Below the pieces are notes generated by a model. That model made no database searches. It saw nothing but the letters and a program-made list of their open reading frames with translations, and was not told where the DNA came from. Shown one piece after another: positions 53,406 through 63,829 of a stretch of DNA of 64,000 nt. A program made the position numbers and the translations under genes. Origin of the DNA: Rhodanobacter soli (GTDB lineage Bacteria > Pseudomonadota > Gammaproteobacteria > Xanthomonadales > Rhodanobacteraceae). The stretch is taken from positions 124,001 through 188,000 of the forward strand of contig NZ_JBEPSD010000003.1 in assembly GCF_040548735.1 (NCBI RefSeq), written 5' to 3'. Numbering within the stretch: position 1 is the first letter of the stretch; every line of letters begins with the position of its first letter.

Positions 53406-55207
53406 AGCGCGTCCTCCCAGCGTCGCGACAGCCGCATCGCGGCCTGGATCAGGCCGACCAGCGAATAGGTCTGCGGGTAGTTGCCCCAGTGTTCGCCGGT
53501 GCCTGGCGCAATGTCCTCGGACAGCAGGCCCAGCGCGTTGCGCTGTTTCAGCATGTGCTCGAACATCGCCCGCGCATGCTCTTTGCGGCCGGTGGCGGCG
53601 AGCGCCTCGATGTACCAGAACGTGCAGATGTTGAAGCTGGTTTCCGGCGCGCCGAAGTCGTCCGGCGCGATGTAGCGGAACAGGTAATCGTTGCGGCCCA
53701 GGGCCGTGCCGATCGCGTCGACGGTGGCGACGAAGCGCGGATCGGTCGCTTCGAGAAAGCCGATGTCGGCAAGCAGCAGCAGGCTGGCGTCCAGATGCTC
53801 GCCGTCGTAGGCGTCGACGAAATGCCCGAGCTGTTCGTTCCATGCACGGACTTCGATCCGGGCATGCAGCTGCACGGCTTCTTCATGCCAGTAGCGCGCG
53901 CGGTCGCCCAGCCCCAGTTCGGTGGCGATGTGCGCCAGGCGGTCGCAGGCGGCCCAGCACATCGCGGCGGAATAAGTGTGCACGGCGCTGCGGCCGCGGT
54001 ATTCCCACAATCCTGCGTCGGTCTGTTCGGCCATGCGCAGCGCCATCGTGCCCATCCGTTCGAGCCGGCGGAACGTCACCTCGTCGCCGCGATGTTCGAG
54101 CCGGCAGTCGAAGAACAGTTGGGCCGAAGCGAGCACCACCGAGCCGTAGACGTCGTTCTGGCGCTGTCGCCAGGCGTCGTTGCCGACCCGCACCGGGCCC
54201 ATCCCGCGATAGCCTTTGAGCGTGTCCACCTGGCGCTCGGGCAGTTCGGCCTCGAAGGTGATGCCGAACACCGGACCGACTTCGCTGCCGTCCTTGTTCG
54301 CGATCAGGTTGAAGGTGTAGCGGATGTACTCCTCCATCGTGCGCGTGGCGCCGAGCCGGTTGAGCGCGCGCACGGTGAAGGCGGCATCGCGCAGCCAGCA
54401 GTAGCGGTAGTCCCAGTTGCGTGCGGTGCCGTCCGATTCCGGGATCGAGGTGGTCAGCGCAGCCACGATGGCGCCGGTGGCTTCGTACTGGCACAGCTTC
54501 AGCGTGATCGCCGCGCGGATCACCGCGGCCTGCCATTCGTACGGAACCGACAGGTAGCGCACCCATTCGCGCCAGTAGTCCAGCGTGCGCTCCAGCGCCA
54601 GGTGAACGAAATCGCCCACGTTGTCGTTGAGGGTTTCGTCCGGGCCGAACACGAAATGCGCGGGCCGGTCGAGGCCGAACGGCAGGCCGCGTTCGATCAG
54701 CGGCGTGGCCACGTCGCTGGTCAGGCGCTGCACCACGTCGCTGAGCAGGTAGCGGATGTGGTTGCTGCCCGAGGTGGTTTGCGCGATGCGCGCGCCGTAG
54801 TCGCACAACGGGCGCATGCGGATGCGCACGCGCGGCGATCCGCTGATCGGGGCCACCCGGCGCGTCAGCATTTCCGGGTGGTAGAAGCGTCCGTTCATGC
54901 GATAACGCGGTGCGAAATCGGTGATTTCGACGGCACCGCCATGGTGGTCGAACAGGCGCGTCACCAGCACCGCCGTATTGGCCAGGTAGAACTGTTCGGC
55001 GCGTTCGACATCCTCCAGCTCGATCGCCCAGTCGCCGCCCTCGATCGTCGGCGAAAGCAACGCGCAGAAGCTGGCGTCGGCATCGAAGCGCGGCAGGCAG
55101 CACCAGACGATGCGCGCCTGGTTGTCGATCAGCGCGGCGACACTGCCGTTGCCGATCACGCCAAGCTCAAGGCTGGCGGGTGGGGTCTCCTTCCGGGAGT
55201 CGGGCAT
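53402..55207 (-). CDS. GH15-family glucoamylase/trehalase-like protein
   Basis: 601 residues, cytosolic (no signal peptide). GH15 hallmarks: IGNGSVAALIDNQARIVWCCLPRFDADASF at the start, SDGTARNWDYRYCWLRDAAFTVRAL with catalytic-site context, and EDIAPGTGEHWGNYPQTYSLVGLIQAA carrying the second catalytic-glutamate region. Relatives include glucoamylase-like proteins and actinobacterial GH15 trehalases; genes of this type often travel with otsA/otsB. It overlaps otsB by 41 bp upstream and otsA by 4 bp downstream, so the three are co-translated. It could hydrolyse trehalose to limit its level, or act on alpha-glucans; the sequence alone does not decide. Confidence 0.9.
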   Translation of the reverse strand: MPDSRKETPPASLELGVIGNGSVAALIDNQARIVWCCLPRFDADASFCALLSPTIEGGDWAIELEDVERAEQFYLANTAVLVTRLFDHHGGAVEITDFAPRYRMNGRFYHPEMLTRRVAPISGSPRVRIRMRPLCDYGARIAQTTSGSNHIRYLLSDVVQRLTSDVATPLIERGLPFGLDRPAHFVFGPDETLNDNVGDFVHLALERTLDYWREWVRYLSVPYEWQAAVIRAAITLKLCQYEATGAIVAALTTSIPESDGTARNWDYRYCWLRDAAFTVRALNRLGATRTMEEYIRYTFNLIANKDGSEVGPVFGITFEAELPERQVDTLKGYRGMGPVRVGNDAWRQRQNDVYGSVVLASAQLFFDCRLEHRGDEVTFRRLERMGTMALRMAEQTDAGLWEYRGRSAVHTYSAAMCWAACDRLAHIATELGLGDRARYWHEEAVQLHARIEVRAWNEQLGHFVDAYDGEHLDASLLLLADIGFLEATDPRFVATVDAIGTALGRNDYLFRYIAPDDFGAPETSFNICTFWYIEALAATGRKEHARAMFEHMLKQRNALGLLSEDIAPGTGEHWGNYPQTYSLVGLIQAAMRLSRRWEDAL

Positions 55208-56009
55208 GGATGGGGGCTCCGTGCGTCAGGGCGTCCAGGACGCGGGTCAGCCAGGCCTCCGCCGCAGCGGGGCCGGGCAAGGTGAATGCGGCCAGGCTCG
55301 GTTCGCGCGTGCCGATCCGTACGCTGAGCCCGTGCCGGGCGTTGATGCTGGCGAACGCGTGTTCGTCGGTGAGGTCGTCACCCAGATAGACCGGTCGGCG
55401 ACCGGCAAACGGCGCGCGCTGCAGCAGTTCCAGCACCGCGCGGCCCTTGTCCATGCCGGCGGGTTTGAACTCCAGCACCAGGTTGCCCGGCTGCAGTTCG
55501 TAGCCGGGCAGGTGCGTCATCACAGCGATCGCCGCCTCGTGCAGGGCCGGCAACTGCGCCGGGGCGCGGCGGCAATGCAGGGCGATCGCGGCGTGCTTGT
55601 CTTCCAGCTGCACGCCGTCGAAGCGTGCAGCCAGCGTGTGCGCGGCATCGCGCATGTGCGCTTGCTGCGCCGGCGCGACCGCGAAGTCCCGGCGGCTGCC
55701 ATCGGCATGGCGCAGCTGCAATCCGTGCAGCCCGGCGGCGGCCCAGTGCGACGCGGCAAACAGGCGGTCAAGGTCGGCCAGCTCGCGACCGCTGACCAGC
55801 GCCAGCGCGCCATCGAGCCTCCGGTGCAAGGCATGCAGCAGCCCCAGCAATGCGGCATCCGGCCGCACCGCCAGCGGGTCGTCGGCGAAGTCGAGCAGGG
55901 TGCCGTCGACGTCGAGAAAGATCGCCCAGTGCGTGCCGGCGTCGGGCAGCGGAGGCGGCGGCAGCGGGTCGCGGGGCGTGCAAGCGATAGCGGGAGTGGC
56001 CGTTGACAT
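55167..56009 (-). CDS. otsB: Trehalose-6-phosphate phosphatase
   Basis: 280 residues from the ATG at 56009 (GGTGACGAC upstream); a GTG at 56018 is an alternative. HAD-superfamily motifs: [18 protein letters not shown] with the two catalytic aspartates, ALVSGREL, the [14 protein letters not shown] lysine motif and [16 protein letters not shown]. The ~280-residue length fits OtsB. It releases trehalose from trehalose 6-phosphate. First gene of the ots operon; its 3' end overlaps the GH15 gene by 41 bp. Divergent from clpB. Confidence 0.95.
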   Translation of the reverse strand: MSTATPAIACTPRDPLPPPPLPDAGTHWAIFLDVDGTLLDFADDPLAVRPDAALLGLLHALHRRLDGALALVSGRELADLDRLFAASHWAAAGLHGLQLRHADGSRRDFAVAPAQQAHMRDAAHTLAARFDGVQLEDKHAAIALHCRRAPAQLPALHEAAIAVMTHLPGYELQPGNLVLEFKPAGMDKGRAVLELLQRAPFAGRRPVYLGDDLTDEHAFASINARHGLSVRIGTREPSLAAFTLPGPAAAEAWLTRVLDALTHGAPIHARLPEGDPTRQP

Positions 56010-56078
56010 CGTCGTCACCGTAACAAACCGAATGTGAAAATCGCCTTGTGGGGTGCCGGATCGAGGGTATCCGGCGAA

Positions 56079-56105
56079 CTTGATTCGTCATGCCGCGCCC
56101 ACACT
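56079..56105 (+). promoter_or_regulatory. Candidate heat-shock (sigma-32) promoter of clpB
   Basis: CTTGATT (56079-56085), a 12-bp spacer and CCCACACT (56098-56105) approximate the RpoH consensus CTTGAAA-N11-15-CCCCATnT, ~67 bp ahead of the clpB ATG. A sigma-32 promoter is expected for clpB. Match judged by eye. Confidence 0.5.
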
Positions 56106-56171
56106 TTTGCAGGCAGTGACGGGGGCGCCGTCAATTCCTCAAGACGCAAATCACCAGGCGGGATCATCGAC

Positions 56172-58763
<2,592 letters not shown>

Positions 58764-58814
58764 GGTTGGCCGTCGGGGCGGCGTAGAACTAAGGCGTGTC
58801 GCGCCCGCCATGCT

Positions 58815-58847
58815 GTGCGGCGCCGGGGACCGCCCGGTTCGCCGCAC
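58815..58847. terminator. Possible hairpin between the convergent clpB and csgG-like genes
   Basis: GTGCGGCG (58815-58822) and CGCCGCAC (58840-58847) are perfectly complementary over 8 bp with a 17-nt GC-rich loop. There is no U-tract on either side, so a terminator role is uncertain. Confidence 0.35.
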
Positions 58848-58864
58848 GGCTTCGCCGCAAGCGG

Positions 58865-59596
58865 TCAGTCGAGGTCGAGGGTGTCCTTGCTGCTCTGGCG
58901 CCGACGCTGCTCCTTCTGCTCGTAGCGGGCTTCGCAGCCGTCACGTTTGACCATCGTGCAATCGAGGTAGTCGGTGGCCTCGATCAGCGCGGCGCGCACC
59001 GCCTTGCTGGCCGGGGTCTTCTTTGCATGGGCGAAGTCGCCGCCGACCCCGCTGACGTAGCCGCGCAGGTTCATCCCGCCGCTGGAGCTGCGGCCCTCGA
59101 CGGTGCGCGAATACACCACTTCGGACGTCTCCGCGTCGATCACGCGCAGGTCGATCGCGATGTATGCCTCCGACTTGCCGCCGCCTACCCGGAAGCCCGC
59201 GATATTGAGGCCGCCGCCGGTATTGGAGGTGTCCTCGGTATACGCACTGACACTGCCGGTGATCAGGTACTGGGCACCGGTGATGTTGCCGGTGTGCGGG
59301 GTGCTGCCCGGGCGCATACGGGAAGAGGCGGCCAGGTCCTGCTCGGCCAGTACGGCGTCGATCTTCTGCCGTTCGATCACCTTGAAGTCGCCGGTGGCGC
59401 TCAACTCGTTGCTGAGCACGTCGGCGAGTTGGTTGCCGACATCGCCGTTCCACCAGTTGGCGGAGCTGGTCTGGTTGGTGAAGTCGATCACGGCGACGGT
59501 CATCGTCGGCGCCTCGCGGGCCATGGCGGCACCGCCTGCGGTCAGTGCCAGGGCCAGTGCCGCGCCCAGCATGCTTGTACGGTTCACAGGTTTCAT
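58865..59596 (-). CDS. CsgG/HfaB-family exported protein
   Basis: 243 residues starting MKPVNRTSMLGAALALALTA after a GGAGGGG ribosome binding site. The signal peptide ends near AMA-REAP. The core matches CsgG-type proteins: TVAVIDFTNQTSSANWWNGDVGNQLADVLSNELSATGDFKVIERQKIDAVLAEQDL, then GAQYLITGSVSAYTEDTSNTGGG and YIAIDLRVIDAETSEVVYSRTVEG. CsgG itself is a lipoprotein channel for curli secretion. Here no lipobox cysteine is present, and no csgA/B/E/F genes are near. It may be a periplasmic or outer-membrane-associated member of unknown role. The C-terminus is Arg/Gln/Lys-rich. Confidence 0.83.
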   Translation of the reverse strand: MKPVNRTSMLGAALALALTAGGAAMAREAPTMTVAVIDFTNQTSSANWWNGDVGNQLADVLSNELSATGDFKVIERQKIDAVLAEQDLAASSRMRPGSTPHTGNITGAQYLITGSVSAYTEDTSNTGGGLNIAGFRVGGGKSEAYIAIDLRVIDAETSEVVYSRTVEGRSSSGGMNLRGYVSGVGGDFAHAKKTPASKAVRAALIEATDYLDCTMVKRDGCEARYEQKEQRRRQSSKDTLDLD

Positions 59597-59986
59597 GGAT
59601 TCCCCTCCAGTTGATGGCGTGATGCTGTCCCCAATCAGTTGCCGGTCCTGCGTTGACGCCGGCGCTGTCGCGCCGAGCCAAGTCGTGTACTGGATCCCCC
59701 TGGTGCCGGATGGCGAGTGTCGCGCAGGCGGCGAGGGCGAGGATGCCGTCGCGCGAACACGGGGGATGCTGTCCATGCTGGATTGGCGTTGTCAAGTGAC
59801 GGGACGTCAGGATCGTCACGTGACGCTGGGCCGGGTGATTATCCGGAGCTGCCGTCCTCCCGGCTGTCGGCGCGGGCGACATAAGCTGTCAGCGAAATCC
59901 GTCAATGCCTGGCGGCGGGGATGACATGTGCGGCTGGAAACCGGTGTTTGCAGCACCGCCGGCGCCTGCCGATGGCGCCGGCAACG
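59597..59986. other. Upstream region of the csgG-like gene with paired dyads
   Basis: A 390-bp gap. GTCAAGTGAC (59791-59800) and CGTCACGTGACG (59814-59825, a perfect palindrome) are two near-identical dyads whose centres are 24 bp apart, ~195-230 bp ahead of the csgG-like start. They could be operator sites. No convincing coding region is present. Confidence 0.4.
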
Positions 59987-60013
59987 AAAAGCCCCGGCCT
60001 GGCCGGGGCTTTT
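59987..60013 (-). terminator. Intrinsic terminator of the second TonB-dependent receptor gene
   Basis: AAAAGCCCCGGCC (59987-59999) and GGCCGGGGCTTTT (60001-60013) are complementary, giving a stem of at least 10 bp; on the minus strand it ends in TTTT. It lies 20 bp past the receptor stop. Confidence 0.85.
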
Positions 60014-60033
60014 CTCTTTCCTGCCGCAGGGGT

Positions 60034-62478
60034 TTACCAGCGGTACGCCACCTTGCCGTAGACATAGGCGCCGTTGAAGCCGAACGGCGAGAACACCGAG
60101 TAGGGGAAGGTGCCGTTGTTGTCGTTGTTGAGCGCGGCGGAAGCCTTGTCCGGATGGGTGTTGAACACGTTGTCGGCACCGAGGCCGAAGGTCCAGCGGT
60201 CGAGGTTGTAGTTCAGCGCCAGGTCGAGCAGCCACTTGCTGCCGTAGGTCTGGTCGAAGGTGGGATTGGAGGAATTGTAGGCGGTGAACTTGTCGTAGCG
60301 GGTCAGCGTGCCGTTGAGGTTCCAGTTGCCGACGCTGTACAGGCCGTTGAGGATCAGCTTGCTGCGCGGCGTGGTGTCGGCGAGCAGGCCGTACTGGTCG
60401 CGGCGGTCGATGCGCTTGAGGTTCAGGCCCAGCGAATCCAGGATCGCGGGATTCGGCTTGACGTCGGTGACCTTGTTCTTGTTGTAGTTGTAGCTCAGCG
60501 TGGTCTGCAGCGTGCCGGCCTGGCCGAAGTCGAACAGGTAGCTGCCGACCAGATCGACGCCGCGCGTGCGCGTGTCCACCGCATTGGTGAAGTAGGCGAT
60601 GCTGCTGTAGTTGGTGTTGGTGATGCCGTTCGCCGCCAGGTAGGCCTGCACGGCCGGTGCTGTGATCGCCAGGTTGCTGGACAGGGTGATGCGGTCGCTG
60701 ATGGTGATCTGGTAGATGTCCACGCTGAGGTTCAGCGGATCGACCGGGTTCCATACCAGGCCGGCGCTGTAATTGCGCGACTTCTCCGGCTTCAGCGGCT
60801 GCCCGCCCAGCAACAATGCGATCGGGCTGGTGGCGCCGACCAGGCCGGTGTTGTAGATGCCCGGGGCCAGGCCGGGAGGCGCATTGCCCGGGCCGTAGTA
60901 CAGCGATTGCGTATACGCGTAGAACTGCTGCGCCAGCGAAGGCGCGCGGAAGCCGGTGGAGGCGCTGGCGCGCAGGGCGAAGCGGTCGGTGAAGTCGAAG
61001 CGGCCGGCCAGCGAGCCGGAGGTGGTGGTGCCGAAGTCCGAGTAATCCTCGTGCCGCACGGCCAGCGACGTGCCCAGGCGGTCGGTGAGGTTGGTTTCCA
61101 GGCTCACGTATTCGGCCACGCTGTGCCTGGCATGCGAGCCGGCGTTGGCCGGCTGGTAACCGCCGAAGCCCTGCGCGCCGCCGGACACGCCTGACGTGCC
61201 GACGTAATAGGAGGCGGGGTCGCCGGCGGTGATGCTGTAGCTCTGGCGCAGGTACTCGGTGCCGAATGCCAGGGTGACCGGGTTGGGCAGCCAGCCCACC
61301 GACAGCTCCTTGGCGATATCGATGTCGAACGATTGCTGGGTGGCCTTCAGGATGCCGTCGTGGAAACGGGTGGGGCTGCTGCCGAAGTCATTCAGGAAGG
61401 CGCGGTTCACGCTGTTTTCGGTGGCGTACGAGACCCGGTTGGCGCCGTAGTTGCCGCTGATGTCCCAGCGCCAGCCGCCGGCAGTCTTGCCGCGCAGGCC
61501 AAGCACCAGCGACTGGTCGGTCGATACCGCGTTTTCCAGCGGCAGGTAGCCATCGGGGTAGATCGTGGGCGCCGAGTTGCTGTTGTCCACGCTGCGGAAG
61601 AATGCGGTCGAGGTGCTGTCGCGCTTGCCGTAGTGGCCGAACGCATACAGCTGCACGCCGGGCGTGAGGTCGTACTGGCTGTTGAGGAACAGGTTGTGGT
61701 CGCGCACGGCCGGGTCGCCAAAGCGCTGGCGCACGCCATCCTGCGGGCGCCGGCGATCCACGCCGGCACGGTTGGTGATGTTCTGGTTGCCCTCCTGCAG
61801 GCTGAAGCGCAGCCAGCCCTTGTCGTTGTTCAACGGCAGGCCGAAGTTGGCCGAGCCCTGCCAGATCTGGCCGTCGCCGGCCGAGTACTGTCCGCCGTTG
61901 AGTTCCACGTCGCCACCGGTGGCGCCCTTCTTCAGCACCACGTTGATCACGCCGGCGATGGCATCGGAACCGTACTGGGCCGAGGCGCCGTCGCGCAGCA
62001 CTTCGATGTGGTCGATCGCCGCCATGGGGATGGTGTTGAGGTCCACCGCCTGCGAGCCGCGTCCGAGCACGCCGTTGGTGACGATGATGGCGCCCGGATG
62101 CCAGCGCTTGCCGTCCACCAGCACCAGTACCTGGTCCGGCGACAAGCCGCGCAGTTGCGCCGGACGTTGTGAATCGGCGGTGTCCGCGGCGGACGGCCGC
62201 GGAAAAGTCAGCGACGGGATGATGCGCGCCAGCGCGGTGGACAGCTCGCTGGTGCCGGTCTGCTGCAGCACCTTGGCCGAGACCACGTCGATCGGGGTCA
62301 GCGAACTGCTCTCGGTACGGTTGTCGGCACGCGTGCCGGTGACGATCACCGTGCTGAGGTTCTTGGCCTTGGCCGGGGTGGGCTGGGTGGCTTCCTGCGC
62401 GGCGACATTCCCGGCCAAGGCCAGCAACACCGCAGCGGGAAGCCATGCCGAAGCGATCGGATGGGAACGTTTGCTCAT
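60034..62478 (-). CDS. TonB-dependent outer-membrane receptor with MetJ-like boxes at its promoter
   Basis: 814 residues from the ATG giving MSKRSHPIASAWLPAAVLLA (GGAGAG upstream); a longer frame to 62541 begins inside the promoter. Signal peptide to about NVAAQEA. Plug domain: STVIVTGTRADNR, then RPAQLRGLSPDQVLVLVDGKRWHPGA and HIEVLRDGASAQYGSDAIAGVINVVLKKG. The barrel ends FNGAYVYGKVAYRW with a terminal aromatic residue. It belongs to the large Xanthomonadales TBDR group of unknown ligands. The promoter carries tandem AGACGTnT boxes, which would fit control by methionine or S-adenosylmethionine. A role in methionine, cobalamin or peptide uptake is therefore possible but unproven. Confidence 0.9.
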   Translation of the reverse strand: MSKRSHPIASAWLPAAVLLALAGNVAAQEATQPTPAKAKNLSTVIVTGTRADNRTESSSLTPIDVVSAKVLQQTGTSELSTALARIIPSLTFPRPSAADTADSQRPAQLRGLSPDQVLVLVDGKRWHPGAIIVTNGVLGRGSQAVDLNTIPMAAIDHIEVLRDGASAQYGSDAIAGVINVVLKKGATGGDVELNGGQYSAGDGQIWQGSANFGLPLNNDKGWLRFSLQEGNQNITNRAGVDRRRPQDGVRQRFGDPAVRDHNLFLNSQYDLTPGVQLYAFGHYGKRDSTSTAFFRSVDNSNSAPTIYPDGYLPLENAVSTDQSLVLGLRGKTAGGWRWDISGNYGANRVSYATENSVNRAFLNDFGSSPTRFHDGILKATQQSFDIDIAKELSVGWLPNPVTLAFGTEYLRQSYSITAGDPASYYVGTSGVSGGAQGFGGYQPANAGSHARHSVAEYVSLETNLTDRLGTSLAVRHEDYSDFGTTTSGSLAGRFDFTDRFALRASASTGFRAPSLAQQFYAYTQSLYYGPGNAPPGLAPGIYNTGLVGATSPIALLLGGQPLKPEKSRNYSAGLVWNPVDPLNLSVDIYQITISDRITLSSNLAITAPAVQAYLAANGITNTNYSSIAYFTNAVDTRTRGVDLVGSYLFDFGQAGTLQTTLSYNYNKNKVTDVKPNPAILDSLGLNLKRIDRRDQYGLLADTTPRSKLILNGLYSVGNWNLNGTLTRYDKFTAYNSSNPTFDQTYGSKWLLDLALNYNLDRWTFGLGADNVFNTHPDKASAALNNDNNGTFPYSVFSPFGFNGAYVYGKVAYRW

Positions 62479-62522
62479 GGGGAACTCTCCAGGTTCATGG
62501 ATTGCTGCGGCGCAGCAACTGC

Positions 62523-62551
62523 AGACTAGCGATGCGCCCATGCTTCGTCAA
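62523..62551 (-). promoter_or_regulatory. Predicted sigma-70 promoter of the second receptor gene
   Basis: On the minus strand TTGACG (62551-62546) is separated by 17 bp from TAGTCT (62528-62523). The -10 lies ~45 bp ahead of the receptor ATG. The -35 abuts the tandem AGACGTnT boxes. Confidence 0.55.
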
Positions 62552-62552
62552 T

Positions 62553-62568
62553 AGACGTATAGACGTCT
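62553..62568. promoter_or_regulatory. Tandem met-box-like operator
   Basis: AGACGTAT (62553-62560) followed directly by AGACGTCT (62561-62568): two 8-bp units in the tandem arrangement MetJ uses (consensus AGACGTCT). ATAGACGTCTAT at 62559-62570 is a perfect 12-bp palindrome. The pair overlaps the upstream edge of the receptor promoter, where a bound regulator could block or influence RNA polymerase. Confidence 0.6.
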
Positions 62569-62773
62569 ATCAGTCCAAATGACTTTCCATCATTTCTTGC
62601 GATGCGGGATGGGTGTGCGTGAAGCCGGCGGTCTGGCGCGTGTTTGTCCGGTTCACAGGCTACCGCCGTGGCATGATCGTCGCCATGCGCCGCCTGGCAC
62701 GTTGAAATCCGGCCGCGCGGGCCGATAATGGTCTGTTGCCGGCCTCATGATGACCGGCGTGTACGGAGTTTCC

Positions 62774-63067
62774 ATGCCCATCTACGAATTCGAATGCGGC
62801 AGTTGCGGCCATCGCTTCGACCGCCTGCAGAAGTTGTCCGATAGCGATCCCACCGTTTGCCCCGCCTGCGACGCGCCGCATCTGCGGCGGATGGTCAGCG
62901 CGCCGTCGTTCCGGCTCGCCGGCAGCGGCTGGTACGAAACGGATTTCAAGAAGGACGGCGACAAGAAGCGCAATCTCGCCGATGGCAGCGGTGCCGACGC
63001 CAAGCCCGCCGCAAGCGTGCCGGCGGCACCACCAGCGCCCGCGGCCAAGCCCGCCAGCGGCGACTGA
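62774..63067 (+). CDS. FmdB-family zinc-ribbon protein
   Basis: 97 residues from the ATG giving MPIYEFECGSCGHRFD; the family always starts MP(I/T)YE(F/Y), so the upstream ATG at 62747 is rejected. A zinc ribbon is formed by C8-x2-C11 and C29-x2-C32. The middle reads HLRRMVSAPSFRLAGSGWYETDFK, conserved in the family, and the tail is Ala/Pro-rich and probably disordered. FmdB-like proteins are annotated as regulators, but no firm function is established. Location two genes ahead of aspS is, to my recollection, common in beta- and gammaproteobacteria. Confidence 0.9.
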   Translation: MPIYEFECGSCGHRFDRLQKLSDSDPTVCPACDAPHLRRMVSAPSFRLAGSGWYETDFKKDGDKKRNLADGSGADAKPAASVPAAPPAPAAKPASGD

Positions 63068-63158
63068 GCCTCGGCGCAAGCCGCTGCGTGGGCTATGTTC
63101 AAGCAGGGTTTGGTTTGCCTGCGATAGCGTTGGCGGCAACTTCCCGGGGGACAGGCAC

Positions 63159-63719
63159 ATGCATCTTTCATCCAGGTTTCTGCTCGGCGCCGCGGCGGTG
63201 TTGCTCGGCGTGCTGTCGTTGCCGACGGCATCCCGCGCCCAGTCCCGGCAGGGCGATGCGGCAATCCGCTGCGAGAGCATCAACGGCAAGTTCAACCGTT
63301 GCGCCATGCCGTGGCGCGACGCCCGGCTGGTCCGGCAGGAGTCGAAAGGCGCCTGCATCCGCGGGGAAAGCTGGGGCGTGGACCGCCAGGGTCTGTGGGT
63401 GGACCGCGGTTGTCGCGGCCTGTTCGCCGAGGCCGATGGCGGCCGTCCCGGTTATGGCCGTCCCGGGCATGGCGGCCCCGGCTACGGCGGCTGGCAGCCG
63501 GGCCCGGGTTGGGATCGGCAGATCCGCCTGCAGTGCGACAGCAACAAGAAGCGCTACCAGATGTGCCAGGTCGACGTCGGTCGCCGTGGGCGCGTGCGGT
63601 TGGTGCGGCAGATGTCCGATGCCCGCTGCAGCGAGGGCTACAGCTGGGGCTGGAACCGCGCCGGCGTGTGGGTGAACCACGGCTGCCGCGGCCAGTTCGT
63701 GGTCGACCGCCGCTGGTGA
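63159..63719 (+). CDS. DUF3011-containing exported protein with two repeats
   Basis: 186 residues with a signal peptide (MHLSSRFLLGAAAVLLGVLS..., cleavage near SRAQ). Two DUF3011-like repeats of ~50 residues: IRCESINGKFNRCAMPWRD...VWVDRGCRGLF-type and IRLQCDSNKKRYQMCQVDV...GVWVNHGCRGQF. Each has a conserved cysteine set that probably forms disulfides after export. A Gly/Pro-rich linker (PGYGRPGHGGPGYGG) joins them. The function of DUF3011 is unknown. The gene lies 91 bp after fmdB and 110 bp before aspS on the same strand; co-transcription is possible. Confidence 0.85.
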   Translation: MHLSSRFLLGAAAVLLGVLSLPTASRAQSRQGDAAIRCESINGKFNRCAMPWRDARLVRQESKGACIRGESWGVDRQGLWVDRGCRGLFAEADGGRPGYGRPGHGGPGYGGWQPGPGWDRQIRLQCDSNKKRYQMCQVDVGRRGRVRLVRQMSDARCSEGYSWGWNRAGVWVNHGCRGQFVVDRRW

Positions 63720-63724
63720 GCGGT

Positions 63725-63744
63725 TCCGGGCCGGCCGGCCCGGA
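63725..63744. repeat. Perfect 20-bp GC palindrome between the DUF3011 gene and aspS
   Basis: TCCGGGCCGGCCGGCCCGGA reads the same on both strands, 5 bp after the DUF3011 stop. It could form a hairpin that terminates or attenuates transcription into aspS, but there is no U-tract. Confidence 0.5.
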
Positions 63745-63829
63745 GCCCCGCCTCTCACGGCGGTGGTAACATTCCGGGTCTTTTCCATCTGTTTCGGCCG
63801 CCCTGCGGCCCGCCCGGAGTTTCAAGCGC

